Shown here: in pieces, positions 27,351-36,013 of the stretch
How positions within the stretch are numbered: the first letter of the stretch is position 1
Layout of the letters: each line of letters opens with the position of its first letter
Assembly: GCA_021819825.1 (NCBI GenBank)
Contig: JAKAEZ010000016.1
Span: 1-47,248 of the forward strand
Source of the DNA: Planctomycetota bacterium
Lineage (GTDB): Bacteria > Planctomycetota > Phycisphaerae > WQYP01
Reading direction: 5' to 3'
DNA: 47,248 bases
Made by a program: the position numbers and the translations under genes
The notes under the pieces: model-generated
What the model was told of the DNA's origin: nothing
Database searches by the model: none
Seen by the model: only the letters and a program-made list of their open reading frames with translations

Positions 27351-28388
27351 ATGGACACGCATACATTACCCCAACAAGTGCAGGACTTTCTTGGCTATCT
27401 GCAATTTGAGCGCCATTTCTCCACGTATACCAGTAAATGTTATGGGGCCGATTTACGGCAATTCGGATTGTTCCTCGCTGGCGCACAGGATATTCCCGCC
27501 AGCGTGCTGCTTTCCCAGCCCGCGTCGGCCAATGCGGCCGTGAATCTCTCACGGGAAATGCAGAGCAAGCAGGGCGGTCATCCCGACGAGCCGGCACCGC
27601 AGGTTGTTGAAAAATTATTGCTGAACGCAAATGCGGAAGATGTGCGGCGTTATCTCCAGCACATGCGGGAGCATAACTACTCCAAAGCCACCGTCGCACG
27701 CAAGCTGGCCACGCTTCGCAGTTTCTTTAAGTTTCTTAACAAGCGCGGCCTGACCGGTAATAACCCCATGCTCAGTATTCGCACGCCGAAACTCGATAAA
27801 CGTCTTCCCAAATTTATGACTGAAGAACAGGTTACCCGTCTGCTGCGAACACCGGATGATTCAGATATTCTCGGATCGCGTGATAAAGCGATGCTGGAAG
27901 TGATTTATTCCTCCGGGTTGCGCGTCAGCGAACTGGTTGGCTTGAATGTCGATGATCTGGATGCCGTTGGCGGCGTACTTAAAGTGCGCGGCAAGGGCAA
28001 GAAGGAACGTGTAAGCCCGGTCGGACAAACCGCCATTGCCGCCCTTACCAAGTATATGGATCAGAGAAAAACCATTATGACACAGGATTCACCGGATGCA
28101 CCGTTGTTTATCAACAAACACGGTCAGCGGCTTAGTACGCGTTCGGTGCGTCGAAAGCTTGATAAATATCTGATCGAAGCACACTTGGATCCGGATATCA
28201 GCCCGCATACCCTGCGGCACAGTTTTGCCACGCATATGCTTAATCATGGCGCGGACTTGCGCGTTGTGCAGGAACTTCTGGGGCACCAGAGCCTCAGCAC
28301 CACGCAAATATATACCCACCTGACCACCAAACGAATTCAGGATGTCTATGAAAGCGCCCACCCGCGGGCCAACGAAGTTCCCAGTTAA
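27351..28388 (+). CDS. Tyrosine recombinase of the XerC/XerD type
   Basis: It breaks and rejoins DNA at dif-like sites to resolve chromosome dimers, or serves mobile elements. The protein has 345 aa from the ATG at 27351, eleven bases after GGAG. The catalytic set is complete: Arg191 (SGLRVSEL), lysine near 216 (RGKGKKERVSP), His286 and Arg289 (SPHTLRHSFATHML), His312 (LGHQSLSTTQIYTHL) and Tyr321. The length exceeds the usual 300 because of a 45-residue insertion (about 46-92) inside the N-terminal SAM-like domain. The ending ...KRIQDVYESAHPRA is that of host Xer proteins. Whether it is XerC or XerD cannot be decided. Confidence 0.9.
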   Translation: MDTHTLPQQVQDFLGYLQFERHFSTYTSKCYGADLRQFGLFLAGAQDIPASVLLSQPASANAAVNLSREMQSKQGGHPDEPAPQVVEKLLLNANAEDVRRYLQHMREHNYSKATVARKLATLRSFFKFLNKRGLTGNNPMLSIRTPKLDKRLPKFMTEEQVTRLLRTPDDSDILGSRDKAMLEVIYSSGLRVSELVGLNVDDLDAVGGVLKVRGKGKKERVSPVGQTAIAALTKYMDQRKTIMTQDSPDAPLFINKHGQRLSTRSVRRKLDKYLIEAHLDPDISPHTLRHSFATHMLNHGADLRVVQELLGHQSLSTTQIYTHLTTKRIQDVYESAHPRANEVPS

Positions 28389-28420
28389 TCGCTTAGCCGT
28401 GCCACCGACACTGGTTCTTG

Positions 28421-28451
28421 AAGCACCGGCAGAAATGCCGGTGCTTTTTTT
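28421..28451. terminator. Bidirectional terminator between xer and ehuA
   Basis: AAGCACCGGCA pairs with TGCCGGTGCTT across a GAAA tetraloop, followed by a run of seven T. The A-rich left flank is modest but may serve the opposite strand. It separates two converging genes and marks the end of the ect-ehu array. Confidence 0.9.
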
Positions 28452-28463
28452 AAAGGCCAATGA

Positions 28464-29243
28464 TCAGGAAGCCTGAAAGACATTGTTGAGAAATTCGCGC
28501 GTTCTTGGCTGTTGCGGATGGTCAAGAACCTGTTCGGGGGTTCCGTTTTCAATAATTCTTCCTCTATCGAAAAATAGAACACGATCGGCGATTTGTCGCG
28601 CAAAGCGCATTTGATGGGTAACAAACAGCATGGTCATCTCGGTTTGTTTGGCCAAATCTAATACCAGTTGTAGAACCTGTCCCGCGATTTCCGGATCCAG
28701 CGCCGAGGTTATTTCGTCAAAAAGCATGATGCGGGGTTGAAGTGCCAACGCCCGTGCGATCGCGACGCGCTGTTTCTGTCCGCCTGAAAGCTCCGCCGGC
28801 CACGCCTCGGCTTTATCCGCCAAGCCCACGCGATCCAACAGATCTGTGGCTCTGCGGACGGCTTGTGAGCGCGGCATGCCCATAACACGTATGGGAGCCT
28901 CGGTGATGTTTTGCAGCACTCGTAAATGAGGAAATAGGTTGAAGTGCTGAAAAACCATGCCTACTTTGCCTCTCATCCTGCGAATGTGAGCGGGCGAGGC
29001 GTCAACATTGCGGCCATCGCGCGTGGTATGCCAGACAGATTCACCTTCGATCAATATTTCGCCGCTATCCGGCTTTTCAAGAGTCATTAATAATCGAAGA
29101 ATTGTGGATTTTCCTGAACCGCTGGGACCGATGATGACGACGTGTTCTCCCGGAGCGACGGTAAGATTAAGATTTTCCAGCACGACGGTCCGCTGGTACG
29201 ATTTGTGAATGTTAGCAAACTCGATGCTCGCTTTATGATTCAT
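28464..29243 (-). CDS. ehuA: Ectoine/hydroxyectoine ABC transporter ATP-binding protein
   Basis: It powers uptake of ectoines across the inner membrane. The protein has 259 aa with Walker A IIGPSGSGKST, Q-loop MVFQHFNLFPHL, signature LSGGQKQRVAIARAL, Walker B RIMLFDEITSALDPE and the switch His in FVTHQM. The polar amino-acid (PAAT/GlnQ) class is clear. The start is ATG at 29243, nine bases after GGAG; the upstream GTG at 29252 overlaps the ribosome binding site. It is the last gene of ectABCD-ehuBCDA and lies 34 bases after ehuD. Substrate is assigned from its neighbours, especially EhuB. Confidence 0.9.
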   Translation of the reverse strand: MNHKASIEFANIHKSYQRTVVLENLNLTVAPGEHVVIIGPSGSGKSTILRLLMTLEKPDSGEILIEGESVWHTTRDGRNVDASPAHIRRMRGKVGMVFQHFNLFPHLRVLQNITEAPIRVMGMPRSQAVRRATDLLDRVGLADKAEAWPAELSGGQKQRVAIARALALQPRIMLFDEITSALDPEIAGQVLQLVLDLAKQTEMTMLFVTHQMRFARQIADRVLFFDRGRIIENGTPEQVLDHPQQPRTREFLNNVFQAS

Positions 29244-29277
29244 ATTGGGCACTCCGGAACGCGCTTCAAACGGGCCG

Positions 29278-29934
29278 TCAACGCCGCACCAGAATCTTGC
29301 GCTGCGTAAAACCGATGAGGGCCGAGGCCATCAGGCTGATAATCAGAAACAAGATTCCTACCATGGTTAACGGTTCGAGATAGCGAAACGTTTTATCGCC
29401 GATAATCATTGCGCGGTCCAACATTTCCATAACCGTGATGGTGGAAAGAAGCGGGGTATCCTTAAACATCGCAATAAGATTGTTGCCCATCGCGGGGACA
29501 ATCGGTGGAATTGCCTGAGGCAGAATGATGCGGGTAAAAGTTTGCCATGTTGTAAAATTAAGGGCCTTCGCGGCGTCCCATTGCCCCCGGGGAATATTTT
29601 GCAGACCCGCGCGATATACTTCGGCGGTGTAGGCGCTGTAGTTGATTCCCAGAACCGTAATGCCGGTGAGAAGTGCGGGAATTGTAATCCCGATTTCCGG
29701 CAGAACGTAATAACAAAAAAATAACTGAATCAGAAGCGGCGTGTCGCGGATGAATTCAGTGATGCCATGCGTGGACCAGAAAATCCATCGATTCGGCAAT
29801 AGCAGAAGGCCGGCCCAGAACAATCCCAACACCAGCGCTAGCAACATCCCCAGAATCGTTGCCTCAATGGTAATCACCATGCCGTGGAGAATTGTCGGCA
29901 GGATATGCCAGGCAAATGACCAGTTCCACATCAT
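29278..29934 (-). CDS. ehuD: Ectoine/hydroxyectoine ABC transporter permease
   Basis: The 218-aa PAAT-type permease has five predicted helices. Its EAA-type coupling loop is EVYRAGLQNIPRGQWDAAKALNFTTWQTFTRIILPQA, and FIRDTPLLIQLFFCYYVLP is the usual early segment. It forms the membrane channel together with EhuC. Its start overlaps the ehuC stop by four bases (ATGA), which implies coupled translation and equal amounts of both permeases. Confidence 0.9.
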   Translation of the reverse strand: MMWNWSFAWHILPTILHGMVITIEATILGMLLALVLGLFWAGLLLLPNRWIFWSTHGITEFIRDTPLLIQLFFCYYVLPEIGITIPALLTGITVLGINYSAYTAEVYRAGLQNIPRGQWDAAKALNFTTWQTFTRIILPQAIPPIVPAMGNNLIAMFKDTPLLSTITVMEMLDRAMIIGDKTFRYLEPLTMVGILFLIISLMASALIGFTQRKILVRR

Positions 29935-30581
29935 ATTCGCGCTCCAACTGGAAATTTCATCCGGCGCTCCAGTAGACGCATAAATCCGGCCAATACCAGG
30001 GCCATAATAAAATAAATCACCAGCGCCAGGCCATATACTTCAGCGTTTCGCAGCGTGGATTCCTGAAGAATCTGGGCGTTAAATGTGATATCCGTCACCT
30101 GTACCAGGCCGGCCAGCGCACTATTTTTCAGCATGTCAATAAATAAATTGGCCATTGGAGGGAGAAGCAGGGGCCAGGCTTGCGGAAGAACCACGCGAAA
30201 CACTTTCGTAGTTGCAGAGAAATTTAATGCCGTGGCCGCATCATGCTGTCCTCGAGGCACAGAGAGTAGTGCGCCGCGCAATATTTCGGCTCCGTAGGCA
30301 CCGCCATTAAGCCCCAGCACGACAATTGCGGTAATGATGGGGGACGGGCGAAACGGCAGTACCAGCGGCAGGGCATAGAAAGCCCAGAATAATTGAATCA
30401 GAGCCGATGTGCCGCGAAATAGCTCGATGTATACGCGTGCGGGCCAGTCCAATGCTGCCAAGGTGCTTAGTCGCATGGCAACGGCACACGATGCCGCGAC
30501 GGATGCTACAACGATCGCGCCCGCGGTGACTTCACCCGTTACCAGTGCGCCGCGAAGCATCATGGGCAACATATGCAACAT
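29931..30581 (-). CDS. ehuC: Ectoine/hydroxyectoine ABC transporter permease
   Basis: The 216-aa permease starts at the ATG at 30581, five bases after AGGAAAGGG. A 32-residue upstream extension in frame overlaps the end of ehuB and is not used. The EAA loop reads EILRGALLSVPRGQHDAATALNFSATTKVFRVVLPQAWP, with ELFRGTSALIQLFWAFYALP before it. It is paired with EhuD in a heterodimeric importer. It lies 28 bases after the ehuB stop. Confidence 0.9.
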   Translation of the reverse strand: MLHMLPMMLRGALVTGEVTAGAIVVASVAASCAVAMRLSTLAALDWPARVYIELFRGTSALIQLFWAFYALPLVLPFRPSPIITAIVVLGLNGGAYGAEILRGALLSVPRGQHDAATALNFSATTKVFRVVLPQAWPLLLPPMANLFIDMLKNSALAGLVQVTDITFNAQILQESTLRNAEVYGLALVIYFIMALVLAGFMRLLERRMKFPVGARI

Positions 30582-30609
30582 GTTTACCCTTTCCTGATGT
30601 GACAGACAG

Positions 30610-31509
30610 TCACCGTTTGCCCGCGACGATTTGCCGGGCGGTAATACGGCCAGGTAAATCGGCTCGGGTGAAGCCAAATCGCCGGATCAGTTTCAGATGT
30701 GCCGGCGAATTGACAAACGACCTTAGTACGGCGTCAACGTTTCGGCACAGCGCGGTATCCCGTTTGCGGAAGGCAAAAGCCCCATATCCCAGAACCTCGT
30801 GCCCATTGACTACCGGGTTGCTGAATCGCTGCGCGACCGCAATGTTCGGATCAGCCGCAAGTTTTACCAGGCGGCGAACGGTGAGCGCGGTTCCGGCGAA
30901 GGCGTCAATTCTTCCAGCTTGCAACGCGGCCAGAGCCGTCGGTGCCGAAGGAAATACACTTATTTGCGACGGCTTTACTCCGGACTCAATGGCGTATTGA
31001 TATTCTTGCGCTCCGGCTACGACGCCCAGGCGAGTCGCGAGATTCTTTGCGACATCAGCGAAACTATGCAAATGCAGAGGATTATCCCTTTTGACCACGA
31101 ATCCGTCGCCCAGGGCGAACGTCGGATTGGAAAACAGAACCTGCCGGCCCCGGGCCGGCGTGATATACATGCCGGCCGCGATAATGTCAAAGCGATGCGC
31201 TTCCAACCCAGGAATTAATGCCCCGAAGTTCGTCAGCACCCCTTTCAGATGAGGCACTCCGAGTTTTCTCATGACATAACGCAGGTCGCTGGGTGATTCC
31301 CCGGTGAGTTTCCCGGTTTTTGAATCAATATAGGCAAACGGCGCTTCGTCAGCGAAACCAACGCGAACGAACCCTTGTTTGCGCAGCTTTGCCAGCAAAC
31401 TGCCGCCGACATTGGTCGCCCTGTCCGATCGCAGGGCCTCAACAACCAATATAATAATAATCAGGCCGACAATGGCGATCAGCGCATTAATCTTTTGGTG
31501 CTGCGTCAT
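30610..31509 (-). CDS. ehuB: Ectoine/hydroxyectoine-binding protein, probably membrane-anchored
   Basis: It captures ectoines outside the inner membrane and delivers them to EhuCD. The 299-aa sequence matches EhuB strongly: VRVGFADEAPFAYID, GESPSDLRYVMRKLG, GVLTNFGALIPGLEAHRFDIIAAGMYITPARGRQVLFSNP, then PSAPTALAALQAGRIDAFAGTAL. The start is ATG at 31509, nine bases after AAGGAA. The N-terminal helix NALIAIVGLIIIILVVEAL has no lipobox and no clear AXA site, so the protein may stay anchored by this helix. Gram-positive EhuB-like proteins are lipidated and proteobacterial ones are free, so this is a third arrangement if correct. Confidence 0.9.
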   Translation of the reverse strand: MTQHQKINALIAIVGLIIIILVVEALRSDRATNVGGSLLAKLRKQGFVRVGFADEAPFAYIDSKTGKLTGESPSDLRYVMRKLGVPHLKGVLTNFGALIPGLEAHRFDIIAAGMYITPARGRQVLFSNPTFALGDGFVVKRDNPLHLHSFADVAKNLATRLGVVAGAQEYQYAIESGVKPSQISVFPSAPTALAALQAGRIDAFAGTALTVRRLVKLAADPNIAVAQRFSNPVVNGHEVLGYGAFAFRKRDTALCRNVDAVLRSFVNSPAHLKLIRRFGFTRADLPGRITARQIVAGKR

Positions 31510-31544
31510 GCTGTAGTTCCTTCCCATGGCAATTTGCGGCCGGA

Positions 31545-32462
31545 TCACAACTCAAATGAATCAATGGGAATAATTGGCTTGATCCGCCGTGCCGCAATAA
31601 ACTCAGGCCGAGCCGCGGTACCACCAAACGGTTCTAGTAGCGAATTTTCCACGCTGTTATACACACAGAACATATTGCTGCGCGGCCATGGGCTGATATT
31701 TCCGCTGGATCCGTGCATGACATTGCAGTCAAATAAAAGCACCGATCCGGCTTTCCCGGTGGGAGCGACAATTCCGCCGTCTTTAACCAACTGGGTCAGA
31801 CTGTCGTTATCCGGCACGCCATATTCCTGCTTTCGCAGAGATTGTTTGTAGTGTTCATCGGGTGTTTTCCCGACGCAACTGACAAATTTTGTGTGGGAAC
31901 CAGGCACGATCATTAAAGGGCCGTTGAAGGCGTTGTTATCAGTCAGCAGTATGGAGCAGCTTATCGCCCGCATCCGCGGCATGCCATCTTCGACATGCCA
32001 TGTTTCAAAATCGGAGTGCCAGTAAAACTGCTCGCCGCGAAATCCGGGTTTCAGATTCACTCGCGATTGATGAATGTATACGCCCGAGCCCAGAATCTGC
32101 ATCGCCGCGGTGGAGATGCGCCGATCAGCTACCAGACGACCAAACAGGTCGCTGAGACGGTGAATGTTGAACAACGAACGAACCGTCCCGCTGGAGGGTT
32201 CATACACACAGGCCGGGTTTTGCTGGATTTCCGGATCGGCCCCCAACTGGGTGATCGCCTCCAACAGGGCATTGACTTCAGTGGTGGTGAACAATTCTGG
32301 AATATACAGATAGCCATTTTCGATAAAATGGGTGATTTGCTCATCCGTAAGCGGACCGGTGGTGCCGCGACCACTTTCCGCCCAGACAACCGGATCACGC
32401 CGCAAAGTTATCCGTGGTGTGTCATAAACGCGCGATGGATATATGTCTTCAAGTAATTGCAT
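31545..32462 (-). CDS. ectD: Ectoine 5-hydroxylase
   Basis: This non-heme iron, 2-oxoglutarate- and oxygen-dependent dioxygenase converts ectoine to 5-hydroxyectoine. The protein has 305 aa with the iron triad His149, Asp151 (FYWHSDFETWHVEDGMPRMRA) and His250 (DCNVMHGSSGNISPWPR), all in the EctD-type signature. The start is ATG at 32462, seven bases after AGGAG. It is shown between ectC and ehuB. The presence of EctD means the organism tolerates oxygen and can make the hydroxylated solute, which also protects against heat and drying. Confidence 0.95.
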   Translation of the reverse strand: MQLLEDIYPSRVYDTPRITLRRDPVVWAESGRGTTGPLTDEQITHFIENGYLYIPELFTTTEVNALLEAITQLGADPEIQQNPACVYEPSSGTVRSLFNIHRLSDLFGRLVADRRISTAAMQILGSGVYIHQSRVNLKPGFRGEQFYWHSDFETWHVEDGMPRMRAISCSILLTDNNAFNGPLMIVPGSHTKFVSCVGKTPDEHYKQSLRKQEYGVPDNDSLTQLVKDGGIVAPTGKAGSVLLFDCNVMHGSSGNISPWPRSNMFCVYNSVENSLLEPFGGTAARPEFIAARRIKPIIPIDSFEL

Positions 32463-32508
32463 CGTTAAATCTCCTGAAAAGTCGAACAAAGATTATTAGC
32501 CCGTCGGA

Positions 32509-32904
32509 TTAGCGAGCCTCGGCCGCTTCCAACGGATAAACACCCTGTGAATCGTGAACTTCATTGCCGATCAGCGGCGGGTTAAATACGCAGATCAGCC
32601 GCAACTGAGTTTTGGCCCGCAGGAAATGACGTTCATTGCCATTAAGCGTATAGAGCGTACCGGCACGGATCGGGTGAATGGTGCCTGTTTCCGTTTCTTC
32701 AACTTCACCTTCGCCTTCGATACAGTAAACCGCTTCTATGTGATGTCGATACCAGATCAAGGTTTCAGTGCCGGGATAGATCAGTGTGTCGTGGAGCGAA
32801 AAGCCAACACCATCCGATTTCAGCAGCAGTCGGCGGCTGCACCACGTCGGGGCCTTGGTATCACGGGGACTGTCAGTGATTTCCTCTAGGGTACGAACAA
32901 TCAT
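32509..32904 (-). CDS. ectC: L-ectoine synthase
   Basis: It closes the ring of N-gamma-acetyl-diaminobutyrate to ectoine by removing water. The 131-aa cupin contains MIVRTLEEI, LIYPGTETLIWYRHHIEAVYCIEGEGEVEE (metal/substrate cupin motif) and LYTLNGNERHFLRAKTQLRLICVFNPPL, all typical. The start ATG at 32904 overlaps the ectB stop by four bases (ATGA) and has AGGAGG upstream. An in-frame extension into ectB is not used. Confidence 0.95.
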   Translation of the reverse strand: MIVRTLEEITDSPRDTKAPTWCSRRLLLKSDGVGFSLHDTLIYPGTETLIWYRHHIEAVYCIEGEGEVEETETGTIHPIRAGTLYTLNGNERHFLRAKTQLRLICVFNPPLIGNEVHDSQGVYPLEAAEAR

Positions 32905-34217
32905 GGATGAACCTCCTGGGTTAGAGAATCCGGCGACCCGCCGGTGGGGGTGGCAGAAACCTGCCGCATAACGGTGCGGAGGCACTGGGAAAGAATATCC
33001 AGTCCCTCGGTCATCATATTTTCGTCAATGATCAGGGGCGGCAGGAATTTGATTACATGGTCGCGAGCGCCGCAGGTTTCAAGAATAAGACCGTGTCGGA
33101 ATGCTTCAGCAGATACGCGGCGGGCGACCTGGGGAAATTGGTCCGAGGCCAGCCCCACAAATAAGCCTCTGCCGCGAACCGACAATCCGGTGCCCAGGTA
33201 GTGATCACAGAGCTTCCGCAGGTAGCGCTTTAACAAATGCGATTTATGCTGAACCGCTAAACTAAGCGTGTTATCGCTCCAGTAAATACGAATGGCCTCG
33301 TTAGCGGCGACAAACGCCAAGTTGTTGCCCCGGAAAGTACCGTTATGTTCGCCCGGCTCCCAGCAGTCGAGTTCCGGCTTCATCAGCACCAGAGACATCG
33401 GCAGACCATAGGCACCAATGGATTTGGAAAGCGTGATAATATCCGGGCTGATGCCCGACGGCTTGAAGCTGAAAAATGTTCCCGTGCGTCCGCAACCGGC
33501 CTGAATGTCGTCAACAATCAGGAGAATGCCGTGCTCCCGGCACAATGATTCAATGGCCCGCAGCCATTGGGTTGACGCGACATTCACGCCCCCCTCGCCC
33601 TGGACGGTTTCCAACAATACCGCGGCCGGTTTATCCAGCCCGCTGCTGTCATCTTCAATGAGTTTGCGCAGATACGAAATCGTATCAACGTCAGGGCCGA
33701 AATATCCGTCATACGGCGCGAAGCTTACCCCATTAAGCAGTCCGCCGCTGACCTGCCGATGATAGGCATTTCCAGTTGCCGCCAACGCACCGGCGGTCAT
33801 TCCGTGGTAACCATTGGTAAAGGCGACAATTCCATTTCGCCCTGTAAATTTGCGGGCCAGTTTCATGGCCGCCTCCACCGCATTGGTGCCGGTGGGGCCG
33901 GGGAACTGAATCTTATAATCCATGTGCCGGGGGCGTAAGATAATATTGTCAAAGGTTTCCAAAAAGGCCTGCTTGGCTGTGGTGTGCAGATCCAATCCGT
34001 GAATAATGCCGTTGTGTTGTATGTACTCCAATATACGCGGTTTAATCAGCGGGTTGTTGTGTCCGTAATTCAACGTACCGGCACCGGCAAAAAAATCGAT
34101 GTAGCGTTTGCCGGAATCGTCAAATATCTCGGCCCCCTGCGCGGTCTTAAATACAGCGGGAAAAACCCGGCAGTAGCTGCGCACTTCCGATTCGCGGGAT
34201 TCAAATATGTTGTTCAT
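32901..34217 (-). CDS. ectB: Diaminobutyrate-2-oxoglutarate transaminase
   Basis: This PLP-dependent class III aminotransferase forms L-2,4-diaminobutyrate from aspartate semialdehyde with glutamate as amino donor. It has 438 aa. FFAGAGTLNYGHNNP, FPGPTGTNAVEAAMKLARKFTGR, DDIQAGCGRTG, and SKSIGAYGLPMSLVL with the PLP lysine are all characteristic of EctB. The last 15 residues are a Pro/Ser/Thr-rich extension. Its ATG at 34217 overlaps the ectA stop (ATGA). Confidence 0.95.
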   Translation of the reverse strand: MNNIFESRESEVRSYCRVFPAVFKTAQGAEIFDDSGKRYIDFFAGAGTLNYGHNNPLIKPRILEYIQHNGIIHGLDLHTTAKQAFLETFDNIILRPRHMDYKIQFPGPTGTNAVEAAMKLARKFTGRNGIVAFTNGYHGMTAGALAATGNAYHRQVSGGLLNGVSFAPYDGYFGPDVDTISYLRKLIEDDSSGLDKPAAVLLETVQGEGGVNVASTQWLRAIESLCREHGILLIVDDIQAGCGRTGTFFSFKPSGISPDIITLSKSIGAYGLPMSLVLMKPELDCWEPGEHNGTFRGNNLAFVAANEAIRIYWSDNTLSLAVQHKSHLLKRYLRKLCDHYLGTGLSVRGRGLFVGLASDQFPQVARRVSAEAFRHGLILETCGARDHVIKFLPPLIIDENMMTEGLDILSQCLRTVMRQVSATPTGGSPDSLTQEVHP

Positions 34218-34786
34218 AAAGCGGCTTCCTTCTTCTGTACGTCGGTTGTTCCCGGACCGGCAACCACCGGTCCGATATAAAACATTTGTTCTGCTTCATG
34301 CACAGCCGGTAAAAATAAGCTCGCATGAAAGCCCTCGCCAATTCGCAGGTCACAGCCCAGCCGCCGAGCCAGCGAGGCAAAAAGATTCCGTGACGCCTGA
34401 TTGGATTCCGTCACGGTTGCCTCAATGGTCCAAGGTTGCGGCTCAGAAAGACTAGCCAATAAATCCACGAGCATCCGCATGGCCACGCCCCGACCGCGAT
34501 GCGTTTCCGCCACCGCGATTTGCCAGATGAAGAGCACCTGACGCTGGTCCGGCGGGTGATACGCCGTGACGAATCCGATAATGTGACTGTCGTGTTCGGC
34601 GACGCGACACGTCAGCGAATAATCTCGGCATAAAAGCAGGTACAGGTATTGAGAGTTCATATCCAAGGTCTCGGATTCCTCTACCAACTGATGGATCGCC
34701 ACGGCATCGGCCAAAATCGGGCGGCGAATAATCACCGCGCCGTGCCGCAATTGATCGTTGCTCGCTGTGGGTTCCAGTTGCATCAT
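34214..34786 (-). CDS. ectA: L-2,4-diaminobutyrate acetyltransferase
   Basis: It acetylates the gamma amino group of diaminobutyrate using acetyl-CoA, the second step of ectoine synthesis. The 190-aa GNAT protein has IIRRPILADAVAIHQLVEESETLDMNSQYLYLLLCRDY and the acetyl-CoA loop VAETHRGRGVAMRML. The ATG at 34786 lies nine bases from GGAGG; one at 34792 is only three bases away and is less likely. It is the first gene of the ect-ehu array. No ectR and no ask_ect aspartokinase gene is present. Confidence 0.93.
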   Translation of the reverse strand: MMQLEPTASNDQLRHGAVIIRRPILADAVAIHQLVEESETLDMNSQYLYLLLCRDYSLTCRVAEHDSHIIGFVTAYHPPDQRQVLFIWQIAVAETHRGRGVAMRMLVDLLASLSEPQPWTIEATVTESNQASRNLFASLARRLGCDLRIGEGFHASLFLPAVHEAEQMFYIGPVVAGPGTTDVQKKEAAL

Positions 34787-34792
34787 TGTCAT

Positions 34793-35098
34793 GTGCCTCC
34801 GTCAGGAAACGTCGATAAAAACGCGGCCACGGTCAAACGTTTGCGAGGCAAACCTCTGTACCGATCACATGAACCCCGTTCCGGGATCCTGCTTTTGCTT
34901 ATTTCTCTGGACAATCGGAGAGTCGGTGCTATTCGCCACACCGCCTGCGCAGTAATCACAAAAAACTAATTTTGCGATTAACCACGACGAAACTTCGTCG
35001 CATGATTGTCCTAAACCGCTTTTAATAAATTCGGCGGCGCATGTCAAGCCTTTGAATCGAAAAAATGATAAAAATATGCGCGGGCCGCGGGCAAATGC
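34793..35098 (-). promoter_or_regulatory. Upstream control region of the ectABCD-ehuBCDA array
   Basis: On the - strand TTGACA (35047-35042) is followed 17 bases later by TAAAAG, with TATTAA closer in; this is an approximate sigma-70 promoter and would give a leader of about 230 nt. Three palindromes follow in the leader: CGACGAAACTTCGTCG at 34985-35000, CAAACGTTTG at 34834-34843, and GTTTGC-GAG-GCAAAC at 34839-34853. One or more may be operators for an osmotic regulator encoded elsewhere. No gene is seen here. Confidence 0.45.
34985..35000. promoter_or_regulatory. 16-bp palindrome, candidate operator of the ect genes
   Basis: CGACGAA-AC-TTCGTCG is a 7+2+7 palindrome located just downstream of the candidate ect promoter. 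The size and symmetry suit a dimeric regulator such as MarR-type EctR, but no ectR lies in this window. It could also form an RNA hairpin. Confidence 0.35.
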
Positions 35099-36013
35099 TT
35101 ATATATTAGTTGATGTGTTAATGGCCCTGCGGAGGAAGCCTCCGGATTGCAGTAATATCTGATCGGCGGTGGGAGCGTCGCAGCGGCGGGCGTGCATAAC
35201 GATGGCGCGTTTCACCTGCCCGTTTGCCTTTTGCAGCAGGATCGTGGCTTCCGATCGCGTCGTGCCGCTTATCTGCATGATGATGCGCGTCCCCCGATCA
35301 ATGAGCTTGCTGTTTTTCAGGCAATCCACATCCACCATGGTGTTGCCGTAGACCTTTCCAATGCGCGTCATGGCCAGCGTGCTAATGGTGTTGAGGACCA
35401 GTTTGGTGGCGGTGCCGGCTTTCAGGCGGGTCGAACCGGTGAGAATTTCCGGTCCGGTTTCAATACAAATAAAAATATCGGCATCCGCGGAAATATGCTC
35501 TCGCCGGGTGCAGGAAAGAAAAATTGTCTTCGAGTTACGCTTGCGGGCCTCGGCGATCGCTCCGTGTACAAAGGGTGTCGTGCCGCCCGCGGCAATTCCC
35601 ATGATCACATCGTGCGTGTTGATTTGGATGTCCCGTAGCACCTGCGCGCCGGCTTGTGCATCGTCTTCAACGTGTTCAATGGAGCGGGTTATGGCAGTTA
35701 ATCCGCCGGCGATTATTCCGATCACCATGCCCGGATCGGAGGAAAATGTGGGCGGACATTCGGCCGCATCCAATATGCCCAGGCGACCGCTGGTGCCGGC
35801 ACCGACATATATCAGCCGTCCACCGGCGCGAAAAGCGTGAGCCGCCATTTCGACCGCTTGCGCAATGGCGGCGGCCTGTTGCCCCACTGCCCTTACCGCC
35901 CGTTGATCTTCCTGATTCATCAGAAGCACCGCATCGAGCACCGGCATTTGATCAAGCTGGGCCGCGACGGGATTGGATTTCTCCGTTTCAATATGGCTGC
36001 GGTCATGAATCAT
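35099..36013 (-). CDS. murQ: N-acetylmuramic acid 6-phosphate etherase
   Basis: It cleaves the lactyl ether of MurNAc 6-phosphate to give GlcNAc 6-phosphate and D-lactate in cell-wall recycling. The 304-aa protein has the SIS-domain start RLIYVGAGTSGRLGILDAAECPPTF, then DVIMGIAAGGTTPFVHGAI and ATKLVLNTISTLAMTRIGKVYGNTMVDV, the MurQ signature. The glutamate in DAAECPPTF is the expected catalytic residue. Its start overlaps the end of the mscS gene by 11 bases, so the two are cotranscribed. No murP transporter or anmK kinase is nearby. Confidence 0.94.
   Translation of the reverse strand: MIHDRSHIETEKSNPVAAQLDQMPVLDAVLLMNQEDQRAVRAVGQQAAAIAQAVEMAAHAFRAGGRLIYVGAGTSGRLGILDAAECPPTFSSDPGMVIGIIAGGLTAITRSIEHVEDDAQAGAQVLRDIQINTHDVIMGIAAGGTTPFVHGAIAEARKRNSKTIFLSCTRREHISADADIFICIETGPEILTGSTRLKAGTATKLVLNTISTLAMTRIGKVYGNTMVDVDCLKNSKLIDRGTRIIMQISGTTRSEATILLQKANGQVKRAIVMHARRCDAPTADQILLQSGGFLRRAINTSTNI

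Noticed and set aside
34865..35047. A 60-codon - strand frame upstream of ectA
   Set aside because: It covers the promoter and palindromes, has a weak start and no homology pattern.
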